Source: Actinopolymorpha singaporensis | GTDB taxonomy: Bacteria > Actinomycetota > Actinomycetes > Propionibacteriales > Actinopolymorphaceae | Length of the DNA: 64,000 nt | Assembly (NCBI RefSeq): GCF_900104745.1 | Contig: NZ_LT629732.1 | Location: 4,823,981 to 4,887,980, forward strand | Direction: 5' to 3' | In this document: positions 38,913-48,012 of the stretch, in pieces | Numbering within the stretch: the first letter of the stretch is position 1 | Layout: the number at the start of each line of letters is the position of its first letter | Notes under the pieces: model-generated | Seen by the model: only the letters and a program-made list of their open reading frames with translations | Database searches by the model: none | Told to the model about the DNA's origin: nothing | Program-made: the position numbers and the translations under genes

Positions 38913-39464
38913 ATGATCCCCATCACCGACCACGACCCGGCCGCCCCGGCGCCGGGCGCCGCTCGGGGCGCCACTCGCAGCACCGCGTCGGGCACCACCT
39001 CGGGCACCACCTCGGATGGTCCGGGCGCCCCGCCCACTCCCGGAGCCGCGCGCGACCCAGCCACCCTGCTGCGCCGGCTCGGCCGGCACGTCCCGTTCGG
39101 CACCGACCGTGTGCTGGTCGGCGTGGTCCGCCTCTCCCGCGGCTACGTCGAACGCGCCGGCTGGTGCGCCGCGACCACCGCGCCGGTGCCCGCCGCCGAC
39201 CTGCACGCGGCCGTCATGGCCTGCCTGGCCCCGCTGGCTCCGCCACGGCCGGCCATCCCGCCCACCCACGCGGTGGCGATGGTGCGCTGTCGCCGCGGCC
39301 GGGTGGTCTGGCTGCCCACGGACGACGCGTGGGTGTCCGCACTGGTCGCGGAGGCCGGGCGACGCCGCCTCCCGGTCGTCGAGACGTTCCTGCTCACCGA
39401 GCACGGCTGGCGCTGCCGGACGGGCACGGCGGCGGGTTCCGTACCGGCCCTGGACCGGCCCTGA
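38913..39464 (+). CDS. Hypothetical protein
   Basis: 183 residues from ATG 38913 (GTG 38907 is in frame). A 40-residue Ala/Gly/Thr-rich start precedes a folded core with VLVGVVRLSRGYVERAGWCA, PTHAVAMVRCRRGRVVWLPT and RLPVVETFLLTEHGWRCR. No catalytic motif or export signal; family not recognised. The stop is 37 nt upstream of the acylphosphatase start on the same strand, so they may be co-transcribed. Confidence 0.6.
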   Translation: MIPITDHDPAAPAPGAARGATRSTASGTTSGTTSDGPGAPPTPGAARDPATLLRRLGRHVPFGTDRVLVGVVRLSRGYVERAGWCAATTAPVPAADLHAAVMACLAPLAPPRPAIPPTHAVAMVRCRRGRVVWLPTDDAWVSALVAEAGRRRLPVVETFLLTEHGWRCRTGTAAGSVPALDRP

Positions 39465-39501
39465 CCGTCCGAACGTCAGGCCGGCACGGCAAGCTGGGTC
39501 C

Positions 39502-39789
39502 ATGTCCGCTCCGGTCCCCTCCACCCGCGTCCGGGTCGTCGTCCACGGCGCCGTCCAGGGCGTCTTCTTCCGCGACACCTGCCGGCGCACCGCCGGCGAA
39601 CACGGCGTCGCCGGGTGGGTACGCAACTGCCCCGATGGTTCGGTGGAGGCCGCCTTCGAGGGCGGTCCCGACCAGGTGCGCGCCCTGGTCGCGTGGTGCC
39701 GGTCCGGTCCGCCCGCGGCCCGAGTGGACAAGGTAGAGGAGTTTCCCGAACCACCCGAAGGCCTCATCGGCTTCGAAATCCGCCGGTGA
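39502..39789 (+). CDS. acyP: Acylphosphatase
   Basis: 95 residues from ATG 39502. The catalytic loop VHGAVQGVFFRDTCRRTA holds the anion-binding Arg24. GWVRNCPDGSVEAAFEG holds the water-positioning Asn42. This is the normal minimal length for the family, which hydrolyses acyl phosphates such as acetyl phosphate. The response regulator gene follows after 63 nt with its own operator, so the two are likely separate transcripts. Acetyl phosphate can phosphorylate response regulators, so the adjacency may be meaningful (speculative). Confidence 0.93.
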   Translation: MSAPVPSTRVRVVVHGAVQGVFFRDTCRRTAGEHGVAGWVRNCPDGSVEAAFEGGPDQVRALVAWCRSGPPAARVDKVEEFPEPPEGLIGFEIRR

Positions 39790-39811
39790 CCTCGGCGGAG
39801 GTGTCGTGAGC

Positions 39812-39830
39812 GCACTCAGCGTCTGTTCAG
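39812..39830 (+). promoter_or_regulatory. MprA-like box upstream of the response regulator
   Basis: GCACTCAG (39812-39819), CGT, CTGTTCAG (39823-39830): two 8-bp direct repeats in 19 bp. The box ends 22 nt before GTG 39853. CAGACT at 39841-39846 could be a -10 that places transcription start at the GTG. No Shine-Dalgarno at normal spacing is present. Confidence 0.55.
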
Positions 39831-39852
39831 GTGCGCGGGGCAGACTGATCTC

Positions 39853-40533
39853 GTGCGAATTCTCGTGGTGGACGACGACCAGGGCGTCCGTGACTCCCTG
39901 CGGCGCTCGCTGGTCTTCAACGGCTACGACGTCGACCTGGCCGAGAACGGCGAGCAGGCACTCCGCCGGGTCGCTGCGTCCAGCCCCGATGCGGTCGTGC
40001 TGGACGTGATGATGCCCCGCCTGGACGGGATCGCCACCTGCCGCGCGCTTCGCGCCACCGGCAACGACGTGCCCGTTCTCGTCCTCACCGCGAGGGACGC
40101 CGTCGCCGACCGGGTGGCCGGCCTCGACGCCGGCGCCGACGACTACCTCAGCAAGCCGTTCGCGCTGGAGGAACTGCTGGCCCGGCTGCGGGCGCTGATG
40201 CGCCGCTCCGCCCCGGGCGCGGACAGTTCGGTGCTGTCGTACGCCGATCTCACCCTCGACCCGGCGACGCGGGAAGTCCGCCGCGGCGACCGGCAGATCA
40301 GCCTGACCCGCACGGAGTTCTCCCTGCTCGAACTCTTCCTGCGCCATCCCCGGCAGGTGCTGGAGCGGTCCCAGATCCTCGAGGAGGTCTGGGGATTCGA
40401 CTTCCCCACCTCCGCCAACTCCCTCGAGGTCTACGTCGGGTATCTCCGCCGCAAGACCGAGGCCGGTGATGAGCCCCGGCTGCTGCACACCGTGCGTGGC
40501 GTGGGCTACGTACTCCGCGACACCCCACCATGA
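39853..40533 (+). CDS. OmpR/PhoB-type response regulator (MprA-like)
   Basis: 226 residues from GTG 39853. Receiver: acidic pocket VVDDD (5-9), phospho-acceptor Asp51 in [10 protein letters not shown] and Lys101 in DDYLSKPF. Winged helix: [20 protein letters not shown] and [14 protein letters not shown]. The sequence is close in style to mycobacterial MprA, which controls envelope stress genes, including its own operon and the pepD protease. The kinase gene overlaps its stop by ATGA (40530-40533), and the htrA gene with the same kind of operator follows. Expression is probably autoregulated through the box at 39812-39830. Confidence 0.93.
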   Translation: MRILVVDDDQGVRDSLRRSLVFNGYDVDLAENGEQALRRVAASSPDAVVLDVMMPRLDGIATCRALRATGNDVPVLVLTARDAVADRVAGLDAGADDYLSKPFALEELLARLRALMRRSAPGADSSVLSYADLTLDPATREVRRGDRQISLTRTEFSLLELFLRHPRQVLERSQILEEVWGFDFPTSANSLEVYVGYLRRKTEAGDEPRLLHTVRGVGYVLRDTPP

Positions 40534-42053
40534 GCCGGAACGACCAGAGAACCCCCTCGGCCACCGGTGGAGGCGCTACCCACGAGGGAGCCGGCGCACG
40601 GACGACGACCCAGAGCCGCCTGCGCTCGGTCAGCCTGCGCAACCGGGTAGGACTGCTGGCTGCGTTCGGGGTGGGGATCATCGTGGTCCTCGTCTCGCTC
40701 GCGGCGTACATCACCGTCCGGGTGTCCCTGCTCGACCAGGTGGACGCCAACCTGCTCGACCGCGCCCGCGCCGCCGCGGCCGGTCCGCTGGCCGACCAGG
40801 GCGTGCTCGCCCGGGTGCCGTCGGAGGCCCTCGGCGCGGCCGACGTCCGGATCGCGCTGCTCAACGCGAACGACAGGTACATCTCCGCGAACGACCACGC
40901 GGGCAACCCGATCGCTCCGCCGCTCGGCGCGGCGGAGCGGGAGGTGGCGAGGGGCGAGGTACCGGAGAGCGTGCGCACCGCGGCGATGGGCGGTGTGAGC
41001 TACCGCGTGGTGGCGGTGCCGGCCGGACGCGAGACGGGCTGGGCGCTCGTTCTCGGCCAGTCACGCGCGGGCACCGAGGACCTCCTGTCCCGGCTGGGCT
41101 TCGTCCTGTTCCTGGTCGGTGCGGGCGGGGTCGCGGTCGCGGCGTACGCCGGTGTCGCCGTCGCCCGGACCGGTCTGCGCCCGGTGGAGCGGCTCACCGC
41201 CGGAGCCGAGCACGTCGCCCGTACCGGTGAGCTGCGCCCCATCCCGGTACAGGGCGACGACGAGCTCGCCCGGCTGGCGCACGCCTTCAACTCGATGCTG
41301 TCCGCGCTGGCCGCGGCCCGCGCCCGCGAGCGCCGGCTGATCGCCGACGCCGGCCACGAGTTGCGTACGCCACTCACCAGCCTGCGGACCAACCTCGACC
41401 TGCTCGCCCAGAGCGAGGCCCGGCCCGGCCTGTCGCGCGAGGATCGGGTCGCACTGCTGGCCGACGTACGCGCCCAGATGGCCGAACTCTCCGTTCTGGT
41501 GGGCGACCTGGTCGAGCTGTCCCGCGAGGACCCGCCCGCCACCGCGCACGCGCCCGTCGAACTCGCGGACGTCGTGGCCACCGCCGCCGAGCGGGTACGC
41601 CGCCGAGCCCCCGCCGTGTGTTTCGACGTCGAGACGCAGCCCTGGACGGTGTTCGGTGATTCCCAGGCTCTCGAGCGGGCGGTGACCAACCTGCTCGACA
41701 ACGCCGCGAAGTGGAGCCCGCCCAACGCCACCGTGACGGTGCGCCTCCGCGGCGGAGTCCTCACCGTGGCCGACGAGGGTCCCGGAATCGCCGAAGTCGA
41801 CGCGCCCCACGTGTTCGAGCGGTTCTACCGGTCCACCGAGGCGCGGACGATGCCGGGATCGGGTCTCGGCCTGGCGATCGTCAAGCAGGCCGCCGACCGG
41901 CACGGGGGTACGGTCAGTGTCGGGCGCAGCCGGCACGGTGGGACGCTGATGACTCTCGTCCTGCCCGGGATGAACGCCCCGGCGCAAGCCCCACCGGTTC
42001 GCCCGAGCCCGCAGCCCCCGCCCCCCGCCGACGAGCCGCGCCGGAACCGCTGA
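40530..42053 (+). CDS. Sensor histidine kinase (MprB-like)
   Basis: 507 residues. ATG 40530 overlaps the regulator stop. Topology: cytoplasmic start, segment 1 ([20 protein letters not shown]), extracytoplasmic sensor (about 60-190), segment 2 ([20 protein letters not shown]), HAMP linker, H box [12 protein letters not shown] with His276, N box [10 protein letters not shown] and G boxes [16 protein letters not shown] and [12 protein letters not shown] Pro-rich C-terminal tail follows. It should autophosphorylate at His276 and pass phosphate to Asp51 of the regulator. The extracytoplasmic part carries no recognised ligand domain. Confidence 0.93.
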   Translation: MSRNDQRTPSATGGGATHEGAGARTTTQSRLRSVSLRNRVGLLAAFGVGIIVVLVSLAAYITVRVSLLDQVDANLLDRARAAAAGPLADQGVLARVPSEALGAADVRIALLNANDRYISANDHAGNPIAPPLGAAEREVARGEVPESVRTAAMGGVSYRVVAVPAGRETGWALVLGQSRAGTEDLLSRLGFVLFLVGAGGVAVAAYAGVAVARTGLRPVERLTAGAEHVARTGELRPIPVQGDDELARLAHAFNSMLSALAAARARERRLIADAGHELRTPLTSLRTNLDLLAQSEARPGLSREDRVALLADVRAQMAELSVLVGDLVELSREDPPATAHAPVELADVVATAAERVRRRAPAVCFDVETQPWTVFGDSQALERAVTNLLDNAAKWSPPNATVTVRLRGGVLTVADEGPGIAEVDAPHVFERFYRSTEARTMPGSGLGLAIVKQAADRHGGTVSVGRSRHGGTLMTLVLPGMNAPAQAPPVRPSPQPPPPADEPRRNR

Positions 42054-42080
42054 CCTGATTTCTTCGCCCGCTCACGGGGG

Positions 42081-42099
42081 GCTCTCAGTCCGCTCTCAG
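42081..42099 (+). promoter_or_regulatory. MprA-like box upstream of htrA
   Basis: GCTCTCAG (42081-42088), TCC, GCTCTCAG (42092-42099): two identical 8-bp direct repeats in 19 bp, ending 23 nt before ATG 42123. AAATCT (42110-42115) could be a -10. There is no Shine-Dalgarno before the ATG, so a leaderless transcript is likely. Confidence 0.65.
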
Positions 42100-42122
42100 C
42101 TACCGGGACAAATCTAGTAACC

Positions 42123-43676
42123 ATGAACGAGACGACACCTACGCCGGGTCAGCCGGACCGAACCGACGGGACGGCTCCCGCTTCTTCCGCGCAAGAGCCG
42201 GCTGCCGCGCGCCCGGACGGCCAGCCGGTCTCGTCCACGGGTGGGCGCGAGGACACCACTCCCCTGCCCCCGCCGCACGCCGGCACCCCGACCCAAGGCG
42301 GCGGCTCGCCGTACGGAGAGTCGTTCGCCGGCCACACCGCGTACGGCCCGAACCCATACGGCCAGGCGTACGCCTCCTCACCCCAGCCCGGCTCCTACGC
42401 CGGTTCTTACTCCGGCGGTCACGGCGAGCCGCCCACTCACCACGGCCGGTCGCCCGGAACCAGCTCGGGCCGTCCGCGCCGGCGCTCCGCCGCCGGGGTC
42501 GCCGCCCTCGCCCTCGTCGCCGGACTGGTCGGTGGCGGAGTCGGCGCGGCCGCGACCGACTACCTCGGCCATGACCAGACCAGCAGCTCTTCGACCGCTC
42601 TGGACGAGCAGGCCCCGCGGTCGCAGAACGCCGCCTCGGCCCCGGTGGGGAGTGTGCAGCAGGTGGCCAACAAGGTCCTGCCGAGCGTGGTGTCGATCAC
42701 GATCTCGACCTCCCAGGGCACCGGTAACGGCAGCGGCATCGTCCTGAGCGGCGACGGCCTGATCCTCACCAACAACCACGTCGCCGCCGCGGGTAGCCAG
42801 GGCGGCCAGCTCAGCGTGACGTTCAACGACGGGAAGACCGTGAAGGCGTCCGTCGTCGGCACCGACCCGACCACCGACCTGGCCGTGATCCGGGCCGACC
42901 GCAAGTCGGGCCTGCACCCTGCCCAGCTCGGCAGGTCCTCCGACCTGAACGTGGGCCAGAACGTCGTGGCGATCGGGTCTCCCCTCGGCCTGTCGGGCAC
43001 CGTGACCTCGGGCATCGTCAGCGCGCTGAACCGCCCCGTGCGAAGCAGCGACTCCGGCAGCGACCAGTCGAGCTCCAACACGGTCATCGACGCGATCCAG
43101 ACCGACGCGGCGATCAACCCCGGCAACTCCGGTGGCGCGCTGGTCAACATGGCCGGCCAGGTCGTGGGGATCAACAGCGCGATCGCGACGCTCGGCAGCT
43201 CCATGGGCGGGCAGAGCGGCAACATCGGCGTGGGCTTCGCCATCCCGATCGACGAGGCCAGGCCGATCGCGAAGGAACTCATCGCCAACGGCCGCGCCGA
43301 ACACGCTCAGCTCGGCGTCTCGGTCACCGCCGCCTCCGGGAGCAACGGCGTGAGCAGCGGCGCCTCCCTGCAGGCGGTCAACGCGGGCGGCGCGGCCAGC
43401 ACCGCGGGCCTGCGCAAGGGCGACGTCATCACCAAGGTGGACCAGCGCCAGATCACCGACCCGGACAGCCTGATCGCGGCGGTTCGTTCCTACCGGCCCG
43501 GCGACAAGGTGACGGTGACCTACGTCCGGGGCGGCAGGTCACACACCGCCGATGTGACGTTGGGAACCGACGGCGGCAAGACCCAGCAGCCGCAGCAGAA
43601 CCAGCAACAGGACCAGAACAACCAGAACCCGAACGACGGACAGGGCAACGATCTGCCCTTCCCCTGGTCCCGCTGA
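42123..43676 (+). CDS. HtrA/DegP-family serine protease with PDZ domain (PepD-like)
   Basis: 517 residues from ATG 42123. A cytoplasmic Pro/Gly/Ser-rich region (1-115) precedes one membrane segment (VAALALVAGLVGGGVGAAAT). The extracytoplasmic trypsin-like domain has His219 (LTNNHVAA), Asp252 (TTDLAVIRAD) and Ser336 (NPGNSGGALVN). A PDZ domain (GLRKGDVITKVDQRQITDPD) follows, and the C-terminus is Gln/Asn-rich (QQPQQNQQQDQNNQNPNDG). It degrades or refolds damaged envelope proteins. In mycobacteria the homologous PepD works with MprAB, and the gene order and shared operator here agree with that. Confidence 0.94.
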   Translation: MNETTPTPGQPDRTDGTAPASSAQEPAAARPDGQPVSSTGGREDTTPLPPPHAGTPTQGGGSPYGESFAGHTAYGPNPYGQAYASSPQPGSYAGSYSGGHGEPPTHHGRSPGTSSGRPRRRSAAGVAALALVAGLVGGGVGAAATDYLGHDQTSSSSTALDEQAPRSQNAASAPVGSVQQVANKVLPSVVSITISTSQGTGNGSGIVLSGDGLILTNNHVAAAGSQGGQLSVTFNDGKTVKASVVGTDPTTDLAVIRADRKSGLHPAQLGRSSDLNVGQNVVAIGSPLGLSGTVTSGIVSALNRPVRSSDSGSDQSSSNTVIDAIQTDAAINPGNSGGALVNMAGQVVGINSAIATLGSSMGGQSGNIGVGFAIPIDEARPIAKELIANGRAEHAQLGVSVTAASGSNGVSSGASLQAVNAGGAASTAGLRKGDVITKVDQRQITDPDSLIAAVRSYRPGDKVTVTYVRGGRSHTADVTLGTDGGKTQQPQQNQQQDQNNQNPNDGQGNDLPFPWSR

Positions 43677-43686
43677 GCCCCCGGGG

Positions 43687-43712
43687 CCGCCGCCTCGAAC
43701 CCCCGGCGGCGG
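43687..43712. terminator. Hairpin between htrA and pyrD
   Basis: CCGCCGCC (43687-43694) and GGCGGCGG (43705-43712) with a 10-nt loop, 10 nt after the htrA stop and just before the convergent pyrD stop (43719). It probably serves both genes. Confidence 0.55.
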
Positions 43713-43718
43713 TCCTGG

Positions 43719-44924
43719 TCACTCCCTTCCGGAGCGACTCAGCGGTGTGCCCCCGGGCCCGGGACGGCCGGACGTGCCTACGGCTTCGGCGACGGAGCCG
43801 TAGCCGGCTGCCCGGGCTCGCCGGGCTATCCCCCGGTGGACCTTCCGCGGCCAGGCCGGCCCGCCGTAGATGAAACCGGTGTACGCCTGCACCAGCGTCG
43901 CGCCCGCACGGATGCGTTCCCACGCGTCGTCGGCGTTCTCGATGCCACCCGCCGCCACCAGCACCAGCCGGTCGCCCACCCGCGCGTGCAGGCGACGGAT
44001 CACCTCCAGGGCGCGCGCCTTCAGCGGCGCGCCGGACAGCCCGCCCGCTCCCAGCTCGGCGACCTCCCCCGCGTCGGTGCGCAGGCCGTCCCGGCCGATG
44101 GTGGTGTTGGTGGCAATGATGCCGTCCAGTCCGAGGTCGAGCGCCAGGTCGGCCACCGCGTCCACGTCGGCGTCGCTCAGATCGGGCGCGATCTTCACCA
44201 GCAGCGGGACCCGCCTGGCCGTCGGCGGCCTGGCGTGATCGGCACGATCGCGGTGGTCGACCCGCTCGGTCCGGGCCGGCTCGTCCAGGGTCTGGCGTAC
44301 GGCGGCGAGCAGGGGACGCAGCCGCTCCACCGCCTGCAGATCGCGTAGGCCGGGGGTGTTGGGGGAGCTGACGTTGACCACCAGGTAGTCGGCGTACGGC
44401 GCCAGCCGCCGGGCGCTGGCGACGTAGTCGCCGACGGCCCCGGCCTCGGGGACGACCTTCGTCTTGCCGATGTTGACCCCGACGTACGCCGTCCGGCCGC
44501 GGGCCTGGCCGCCTTCCACCCGCCGGCGCAGCCGGTCCGCCGCGGCCGCCGCTCCGTGGTTGTTGAAGCCCATCCGGTTCACCAGGGCCCGGTCGGCCGG
44601 CAGCCGGAACATCCGCGGGCGCGGGTTGCCGGGCTGGGCCTGGGCGGTGATCGTGCCGACCTCGACGTACGCGAAACCCAGAGCGGTCAGCCCGTCGACG
44701 CCCTCCGCGTCCTTGTCGAACCCCGCAGCGAGGCCCAGCGGCCCCGGCAGGTCCATCCCGAGCGCCCGGACCCGCAGCACCGGGTCCGTCGGCCCGAGCA
44801 CCCGCCGCATCCCGGCGCCCAGTCCGGGCACGGCACCGGCGAACCGGATGGCCGCGAACGCCAGCCGGTGAGCGGTCTCGGCCGGGATGTGCTGGAGCAC
44901 CCTTCTGTACAGGAGTTCGTACAT
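43719..44924 (-). CDS. pyrD: Dihydroorotate dehydrogenase (quinone), class 2
   Basis: 401 residues from ATG 44924. The N-terminal membrane-associated helix region ([20 protein letters not shown]) marks class 2. FMN-binding and catalytic parts: [51 protein letters not shown] (catalytic Ser), [29 protein letters not shown] and [15 protein letters not shown]. It is a pyrimidine biosynthesis enzyme that reduces quinone. A His/Arg-rich insertion near residue 220 ([20 protein letters not shown]) is not common and looks like an expanded loop. Divergent from ligB, with 84 bp between starts. Confidence 0.95.
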   Translation of the reverse strand: MYELLYRRVLQHIPAETAHRLAFAAIRFAGAVPGLGAGMRRVLGPTDPVLRVRALGMDLPGPLGLAAGFDKDAEGVDGLTALGFAYVEVGTITAQAQPGNPRPRMFRLPADRALVNRMGFNNHGAAAAADRLRRRVEGGQARGRTAYVGVNIGKTKVVPEAGAVGDYVASARRLAPYADYLVVNVSSPNTPGLRDLQAVERLRPLLAAVRQTLDEPARTERVDHRDRADHARPPTARRVPLLVKIAPDLSDADVDAVADLALDLGLDGIIATNTTIGRDGLRTDAGEVAELGAGGLSGAPLKARALEVIRRLHARVGDRLVLVAAGGIENADDAWERIRAGATLVQAYTGFIYGGPAWPRKVHRGIARRARAAGYGSVAEAVGTSGRPGPGGTPLSRSGRE

Positions 44925-45008
44925 GCTTGTCCCGGCGTCTCCGTCCCGGCTCGTGGTCGATGGCAGGCGGTCGTGCGGTGTGTCGGTGGTCGCCGCCAGA
45001 ATGCTTTC

Positions 45009-46568
45009 ATGCTCCTCGACGACCTCGCGCAGGCCTCCGCGGCGGTCTCCGGCACGTCCTCGCGGCTGGAGAAGGTCCGCCGGATCGCCGACTGCCTGCG
45101 GGCAGCCGATCCCGACGAGGTGCCGTTGGTGGTGTCCTATCTCGCCGGTGAGCTCCGCCAGCGCCGCACCGGCGTGGGCTACGCCGCCCTGCGCGACCTG
45201 CCCCCTCCGGCCGACCAGCCGACGCTCGGCGTGAGCGAGGTCGACGCCGCGTTCGCCGAGATCTCGCAGGTGGCGGGGAGCGGATCACAGCAGCGCCGGC
45301 GCGACCTGCTCACCGCCTTGTGGGCGCGGGCGACCAGCGCCGAGCAACGCCTGCTCGCCGGCCTGGTGACCGGTGAGCTCCGGCAGGGTGCGCTCGACGG
45401 CGTGATGGTCGACGCGGTGATCCGGGCGAGTGAGCTGCCCGCGGCGCAGGTCCGCCGGGCGATCATGGTCGCCGGTGCCATCGCCCCGGTGGCCCGGGCG
45501 GCTGTCGCCGGTGGTGGTGACGTCGCGGTGCTCGACGCGTTCCGACTGGAGGTGGGTCGGCCGCTGCGCCCGATGCTCGCCTCCTCCGCGCCCGGCGTGG
45601 CCGAGGCGCTTGACAAGCTGGCCGGCCCGGCGGCACTGGAGTGGAAGCTCGACGGCATCCGTGTCCAGGTGCACCGGGCCGGAGAGGTCGTACGCATCTT
45701 CACCCGCACCCTGGACGACGTGACCGACCGGCTGCCGGAGGTCGTCGCCACGGTGCGCGCCCTGCCGGCCACGTCGCTCGTCCTCGACGGCGAGGTGCTC
45801 GCGCTGGACGAGGCCCGGCGGCCCCTGCCGTTCCAGGTCACCTCCAGCCGGGTCGGATCGCGCACCGACACCGCCCAGTCGCGGGCCACGGTGCCGCTGA
45901 GTGCGTTCTTCTTCGACGTCCTCCACCACGACGGCACCGACCTGCTCACGGCCTCGGGTGCGGAGCGCTGGTCGGTGCTGGAAAGCGTCCTTCCGGACGA
46001 GCTGGTCGTGCCGCGCATGGTCACCGCCGACGCGGTCGAGGCGGGTGAGTTCTTCGCCGATGCCGTACGCCGCGGCCACGAGGGCGTCGTGGTCAAGTCG
46101 CTGAGCGCTCCCTACGACGCGGGCCGACGGGGGTCGGCGTGGATCAAGGTCAAGCCGAGGCACACCCTCGACCTGGTGGTGCTTGCCGTCGAGTGGGGGC
46201 ACGGCCGGCGCACCGGCCTCCTCTCCAACCTCCACCTCGGCGCCCGTGATCCGGAGACCGGCGGGTTCGTGATGCTGGGCAAGACGTTCAAGGGCCTCAC
46301 CGACGAGTTGTTGCGGTGGCAGACCAAGCGGCTGCTGGAGCTGGAGACGCATCGTGACCGCTGGACGGTGCACGTGCGGCCGGAGCTGGTGGTGGAGGTC
46401 GCCTTCGACGGCATCCAGCGCTCGTCCCGCTATCCGGGAGGGATGGCGTTGCGATTTGCCCGGGTGCTGCGCTACCGCGAGGACAAGCCCGCCGCCGAGG
46501 CCGACACCGTGCAGACGGTACGCGACCTACACACCGGATCCGTCACGAACGACGCGGAAACCCAGTGA
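45009..46568 (+). CDS. ligB: ATP-dependent DNA ligase (LigB type)
   Basis: 519 residues from ATG 45009. The adenylation motif [12 protein letters not shown] holds the nucleophile Lys213. Further nucleotidyltransferase motifs are [27 protein letters not shown] and WIKVKP. The N-terminal 200 residues are the helical DNA-binding domain typical of LigB-like enzymes ([20 protein letters not shown]). The C-terminal OB-fold ends [20 protein letters not shown]. It is an accessory ligase beside the NAD-dependent replicative enzyme; its cellular role in actinobacteria is not settled. Divergent from pyrD and upstream of a sigma gene with a 151-bp gap. Confidence 0.93.
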   Translation: MLLDDLAQASAAVSGTSSRLEKVRRIADCLRAADPDEVPLVVSYLAGELRQRRTGVGYAALRDLPPPADQPTLGVSEVDAAFAEISQVAGSGSQQRRRDLLTALWARATSAEQRLLAGLVTGELRQGALDGVMVDAVIRASELPAAQVRRAIMVAGAIAPVARAAVAGGGDVAVLDAFRLEVGRPLRPMLASSAPGVAEALDKLAGPAALEWKLDGIRVQVHRAGEVVRIFTRTLDDVTDRLPEVVATVRALPATSLVLDGEVLALDEARRPLPFQVTSSRVGSRTDTAQSRATVPLSAFFFDVLHHDGTDLLTASGAERWSVLESVLPDELVVPRMVTADAVEAGEFFADAVRRGHEGVVVKSLSAPYDAGRRGSAWIKVKPRHTLDLVVLAVEWGHGRRTGLLSNLHLGARDPETGGFVMLGKTFKGLTDELLRWQTKRLLELETHRDRWTVHVRPELVVEVAFDGIQRSSRYPGGMALRFARVLRYREDKPAAEADTVQTVRDLHTGSVTNDAETQ

Positions 46569-46719
46569 CCGGGACGAAGTCGGCGGCGGCTTAGCGATGA
46601 ACACTCCCCGTGTCGGGAATTCGTCCGACCGTCCGGGACGTTGACCTGGGTGAGCGAGATCTCGGGCGTCTCACGGGCCTGCCACCGGGTCCGCGTCCCG
46701 AGCCGGGAGGGAAGTCATC

Positions 46720-47682
46720 TTGCCAGTGCGCCGCCGCCACGCCGAAGACCTCGTCGAAGACCGCGACCTCGTTGGCCGCTACCTCGACGAGATCTCGCGA
46801 ACGCCGCTGCTCGACGCGGCGCAGGAAGTCGAGCTCGCGAAGGCCATCGAGGCCGGTCAGCTTGCCGAGCAACTCCTCGACGGGAGCCGCACCGGAATTC
46901 CGGCGCAGAGGTCGGCCGGTGCGACCGTGGACGAGTTGACCTGGATCAGCGACGAAGGCCGCCGGGCCAAGCGCCATTTCCTCGAGGCCAACCTTCGACT
47001 CGTCGTCTCCATCGCGCGCCGTTACGGACGATCCGGGCTGCCGCTGCTCGACCTGGTGCAGGAGGGCAACACCGGCCTGATCCGTGCGATCGAGAAGTTC
47101 GACTACACGAAGGGTTACAAGTTCTCGACCTACGCCACGTGGTGGATCCGCCAGGCCATCACGCGAGGAATCGCCCAGCAGGCGCGGGTCGTCCGGCTTC
47201 CGGTGCATGTGGTCGAGGACCTGAACGCACTCGGCGCGGCCCGCCGCGCGCTGGAGCGCGAGCTCGGGCGCGACCCCGAGACCGCCGAGCTCGCCGCCCA
47301 GCTCGGTGTCGGGGAGCACCGGGTGGAGGAACTCGTCAGCTGGGGACGCGACCACGTGTCCCTGGATGTCACCGTCGACGACGACGGCGAGACCTCACTC
47401 GGCGACCTGGTCGCCCGTGACGTCATGCCGGGCCCGGACGAGACGGTGGTCGCCGCCGAGTCGAGCTCGCGGCTCGCCGCGCTGATCGAGACTCTCGACA
47501 GCCGGTCCGCGGAGATCGTCCGGTTGCGGTACGGCCTCGACGACGGCCGCCCGTGGAAGCTCGCGGAGATCGCCGACCGGTTCGGGCTGTCCCGCGAGCG
47601 GGTTCGCCAGCTCGAGCGCGACGCCTTGCACCGCCTCCGCAAGATCGCCGAGCCCGACCTGGTGGGGCCCAACGCGGCCTGA
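46720..47682 (+). CDS. Group 2 sigma-70 factor (SigB/HrdD-like)
   Basis: 320 residues from TTG 46720 (GTG 46726 is an alternative), with GGGAGGGAAG upstream. Region 1.2 DLVGRYLDEISRTPLLDAAQ, region 2 [20 protein letters not shown] and region 4.2 LAEIADRFGLSRERVRQLER are present. Region 1.1 is missing and the non-conserved spacer is short. It is clearly distinct from the two SigA-type genes at 26780-29730. Group 2 sigma factors usually direct stress or stationary-phase transcription. A 14-bp perfect hairpin (47741-47771) ends the transcript. Confidence 0.93.
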   Translation: MPVRRRHAEDLVEDRDLVGRYLDEISRTPLLDAAQEVELAKAIEAGQLAEQLLDGSRTGIPAQRSAGATVDELTWISDEGRRAKRHFLEANLRLVVSIARRYGRSGLPLLDLVQEGNTGLIRAIEKFDYTKGYKFSTYATWWIRQAITRGIAQQARVVRLPVHVVEDLNALGAARRALERELGRDPETAELAAQLGVGEHRVEELVSWGRDHVSLDVTVDDDGETSLGDLVARDVMPGPDETVVAAESSSRLAALIETLDSRSAEIVRLRYGLDDGRPWKLAEIADRFGLSRERVRQLERDALHRLRKIAEPDLVGPNAA

Positions 47683-48012
47683 CACCTGCATAGGCGGTTT
47701 GGTGGGGCTCGCGCCGAGGCTGCCGGGCCCGAAGATGTCCGTGCCCCGGACGACATGGTCGTCCGGGGCACGACCATGTCCACCCAACCATCCCCCCGGC
47801 CGGAGCCGTGGCCGCGCCGCCGACCGGCACCGGGAGCCGCTGCGGATCCGAGGGCTCACGCCCGGCCGCCGGAACATTGTCCTGACATCCGTACGACTGA
47901 CCGCCCCCGGACAGCAGGCACTGCTCGCTCGCGCGCTACCGTAAGTCCCCACATCTGTTTGCCCGGACGGAACGCCCGGACAAGAACGCCCGGAGAAGAC
48001 GAGGGAGAACCC
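47683..48012. other. Region between sigma gene and PfkB kinase
   Basis: 330 bp. It contains the strong terminator at 47741-47771 and the kinase leader, with GAGGGAGAA close to ATG 48013. The rest shows no gene-like pattern. Confidence 0.5.
47741..47771 (+). terminator. Perfect 14-bp hairpin terminator
   Basis: GTGCCCCGGACGAC (47741-47754) and GTCGTCCGGGGCAC (47758-47771) with a 3-nt loop, 59 nt after the sigma factor stop. No T run. Confidence 0.8.
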
